This document shows positions 5,970 through 6,774 of a stretch of DNA of 6,774 bases, piece by piece. Positions within the stretch are counted from its first letter, which is position 1, and each line of letters starts with the position of its first letter. The translations under genes and the position numbers were made by a program. A model generated the notes under the pieces. The model saw nothing but the letters and a program-made list of their open reading frames with translations. It searched no databases and had not been told where the DNA came from. This DNA comes from Actinomycetota bacterium (lineage in GTDB: Bacteria > Actinomycetota > Humimicrobiia > Humimicrobiales > Humimicrobiaceae): NCBI GenBank assembly GCA_018897225.1, contig JAHILC010000298.1:1-6774 (forward strand). The letters are read 5' to 3'.

Positions 5970-6566
5970 ATGGGAGATAAGATAAAAACTGCTATTGAGA
6001 TTGCAATGGAAAAAGCTGCACTTCTGGATGATTTGTCTCCTGAAGAGAAAGAAGCCTTGATTAATAAAAAAAAGCTTGAACCGATAATGGTTGAATTTTA
6101 CAGGATGAAAATTGACCCTGACGAGCTTTGGAAAAAATTAAAAGGGGAAAATGCTTCTCTTCTTTCAGACGCGCAATTGAATTTAACAGGTTCTTTGAAA
6201 TTTGGGATGCCGGTTGATGAGATTCAAAGAAGAAAAAAAGGTATTTTAGCCCTGGAGACTTTAAAGCCTGAAAAAAAGACAGCTATTATCGAACAAAGCC
6301 TGGGCTTGCTTGAAACTTTACAGAAAAAAGCAGAAGAAGAAAAAAAACATGTTTACGGTGAGTTCAAAAAAGCCATAGAAAAGAATCCGCAGGCCAGAGT
6401 GAGGATGGTGGAGCAAGGTGATGCAAAAATTGTTACAAAAATTTCGTTGGAAGAAGCTATCATCCAGAATCCTCAGTGGAAGCAATTTATGCTTGAGTTC
6501 ATGAACAATTATCAGCAGGAATTCGAAAGAATAATTTCGCAAATTAAAGCTCAGATCATTGGCTAG
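5970..6566 (+). CDS. Uncharacterised 198-aa helical protein, second gene of the operon
   Basis: I do not recognise the family. The protein is strongly charged and predicted almost wholly helical, with no signal peptide or membrane segment. Lys/Glu-rich helices at about 1-35 and 95-140 (LETLQKKAEEEKKHVYGEF) could form a coiled coil. KLEPIMVEFYRMKIDPDELW (35-54) and the C-terminal segment NPQWKQFMLEFMNNYQQEFE (167-186) look like helical docking elements. Its first residues, MGDKIKTAIE, resemble MDEKIKYAIE in the upstream gene. The start is supported by AGGGGA upstream. It probably shares an mRNA with the 248-aa gene and may be its partner. The 3' end overlaps the convergent gene on the minus strand by 11 bp. 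Confidence 0.85.
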   Translation: MGDKIKTAIEIAMEKAALLDDLSPEEKEALINKKKLEPIMVEFYRMKIDPDELWKKLKGENASLLSDAQLNLTGSLKFGMPVDEIQRRKKGILALETLKPEKKTAIIEQSLGLLETLQKKAEEEKKHVYGEFKKAIEKNPQARVRMVEQGDAKIVTKISLEEAIIQNPQWKQFMLEFMNNYQQEFERIISQIKAQIIG

Positions 6567-6774
6567 TTGTACCGCTTTCTTCTGCTGCCTGAGCCTGCAA
6601 ATCCCCGCCATCAATGAGAACGAGAGTGCCAAGCATGGTTACATTATTGATTTCAAACTGCCTGGAAGAGGATACTACAAGTTCAGTAGATTCCAGGTTA
6701 TCAGTATCAAAAATTGAAATTGTAAATCCCATGACATCCAAATCTTTTGGTCCATAGCTAACAAAATTTGACCA
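6556..6774 (-). CDS. C-terminal part of an unidentified protein (runs off the right edge)
   Basis: The minus-strand frame stays open from the TGA at 6556-6558 to the window end, giving the last 72 codons of a longer gene. The visible part reads WSNFVSYGPKDLDVMGFTIS at the edge and continues through a beta-like region with NNVTMLGTLVLIDGGD. It ends in a small, polar, probably flexible tail, AQAAEESGTTSQ. No membrane helix or known motif is seen. Support for coding is the uninterrupted frame, the lack of low-complexity bias and the convergent placement just at the end of the 198-aa gene. In-frame TTG and ATG codons within it (6739-6741, 6730-6732) have no good SD, so the true start is likely outside the window. 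The function is unknown. Confidence 0.6.
   Translation of the reverse strand, partial: WSNFVSYGPKDLDVMGFTISIFDTDNLESTELVVSSSRQFEINNVTMLGTLVLIDGGDLQAQAAEESGTTSQ

Noticed and set aside
6318..6632. 104-codon minus-strand open frame
   Set aside because: It is antisense to the 198-aa gene and ends in a Phe-rich run mirroring Lys/Glu codons. The other minus frame (6556-6774) is more plausible at this end.
6556..6741. A complete 61-aa gene starting at a TTG
   Set aside because: The frame is open to the window edge, and there is no SD before the TTG. It is better read as the tail of a longer gene.

Overview
The window is visibly AT-rich bacterial DNA (roughly one-third G+C by eye, with poly-A/T-rich intergenic DNA). 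It centres on genes for maturing [NiFe]-hydrogenase, so the host is most likely an anaerobic or hydrogen-metabolising bacterium. Two divergent genes have a TATAAT box exactly 6 nt before the ATG and no Shine-Dalgarno sequence, so leaderless mRNAs are likely. Leaderless genes are common in Actinobacteria and Deinococcus-Thermus and also occur elsewhere. A low-GC, perhaps uncultivated lineage is plausible, but the window does not settle the taxonomy.

Layout: (1) 1-304, minus strand: hypD (N-terminus only, cut by the left edge) and hypC, overlapping as ATGA, behind a good sigma70-type promoter at 372-400. (2) 305-613: an AT-rich divergent intergenic region with palindromes and no convincing gene. 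(3) 614-2749, plus strand: a complete seven-TM / PAS / GGDEF / HD-GYP protein with all recognisable active-site motifs for making and degrading cyclic di-GMP. (4) 2753-5137, minus strand: complete hypF, converging on the signalling gene with only 3 nt between stop codons. (5) 5138-5190: a 53-nt divergent promoter region holding two mirror-image promoters. (6) 5191-6566, plus strand: two conserved-looking proteins of unknown function (248 and 198 aa) in one operon. (7) 6556-6774, minus strand: the C-terminal end of an unidentified gene that overlaps the preceding gene tail-to-tail by 11 bp and runs off the right edge.

How the genes relate: HypF (carbamoyl transfer), HypC and HypD (Fe(CN)2CO assembly) act in one pathway that builds the [NiFe] active-site iron ligands. 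They lie on the same strand but are separated by the oppositely oriented c-di-GMP gene, so hypF and hypCD must be transcribed separately. hypF instead shares a symmetric promoter region with the two unknown genes. No tRNA, rRNA, CRISPR array, transposase or convincing intrinsic terminator was seen.
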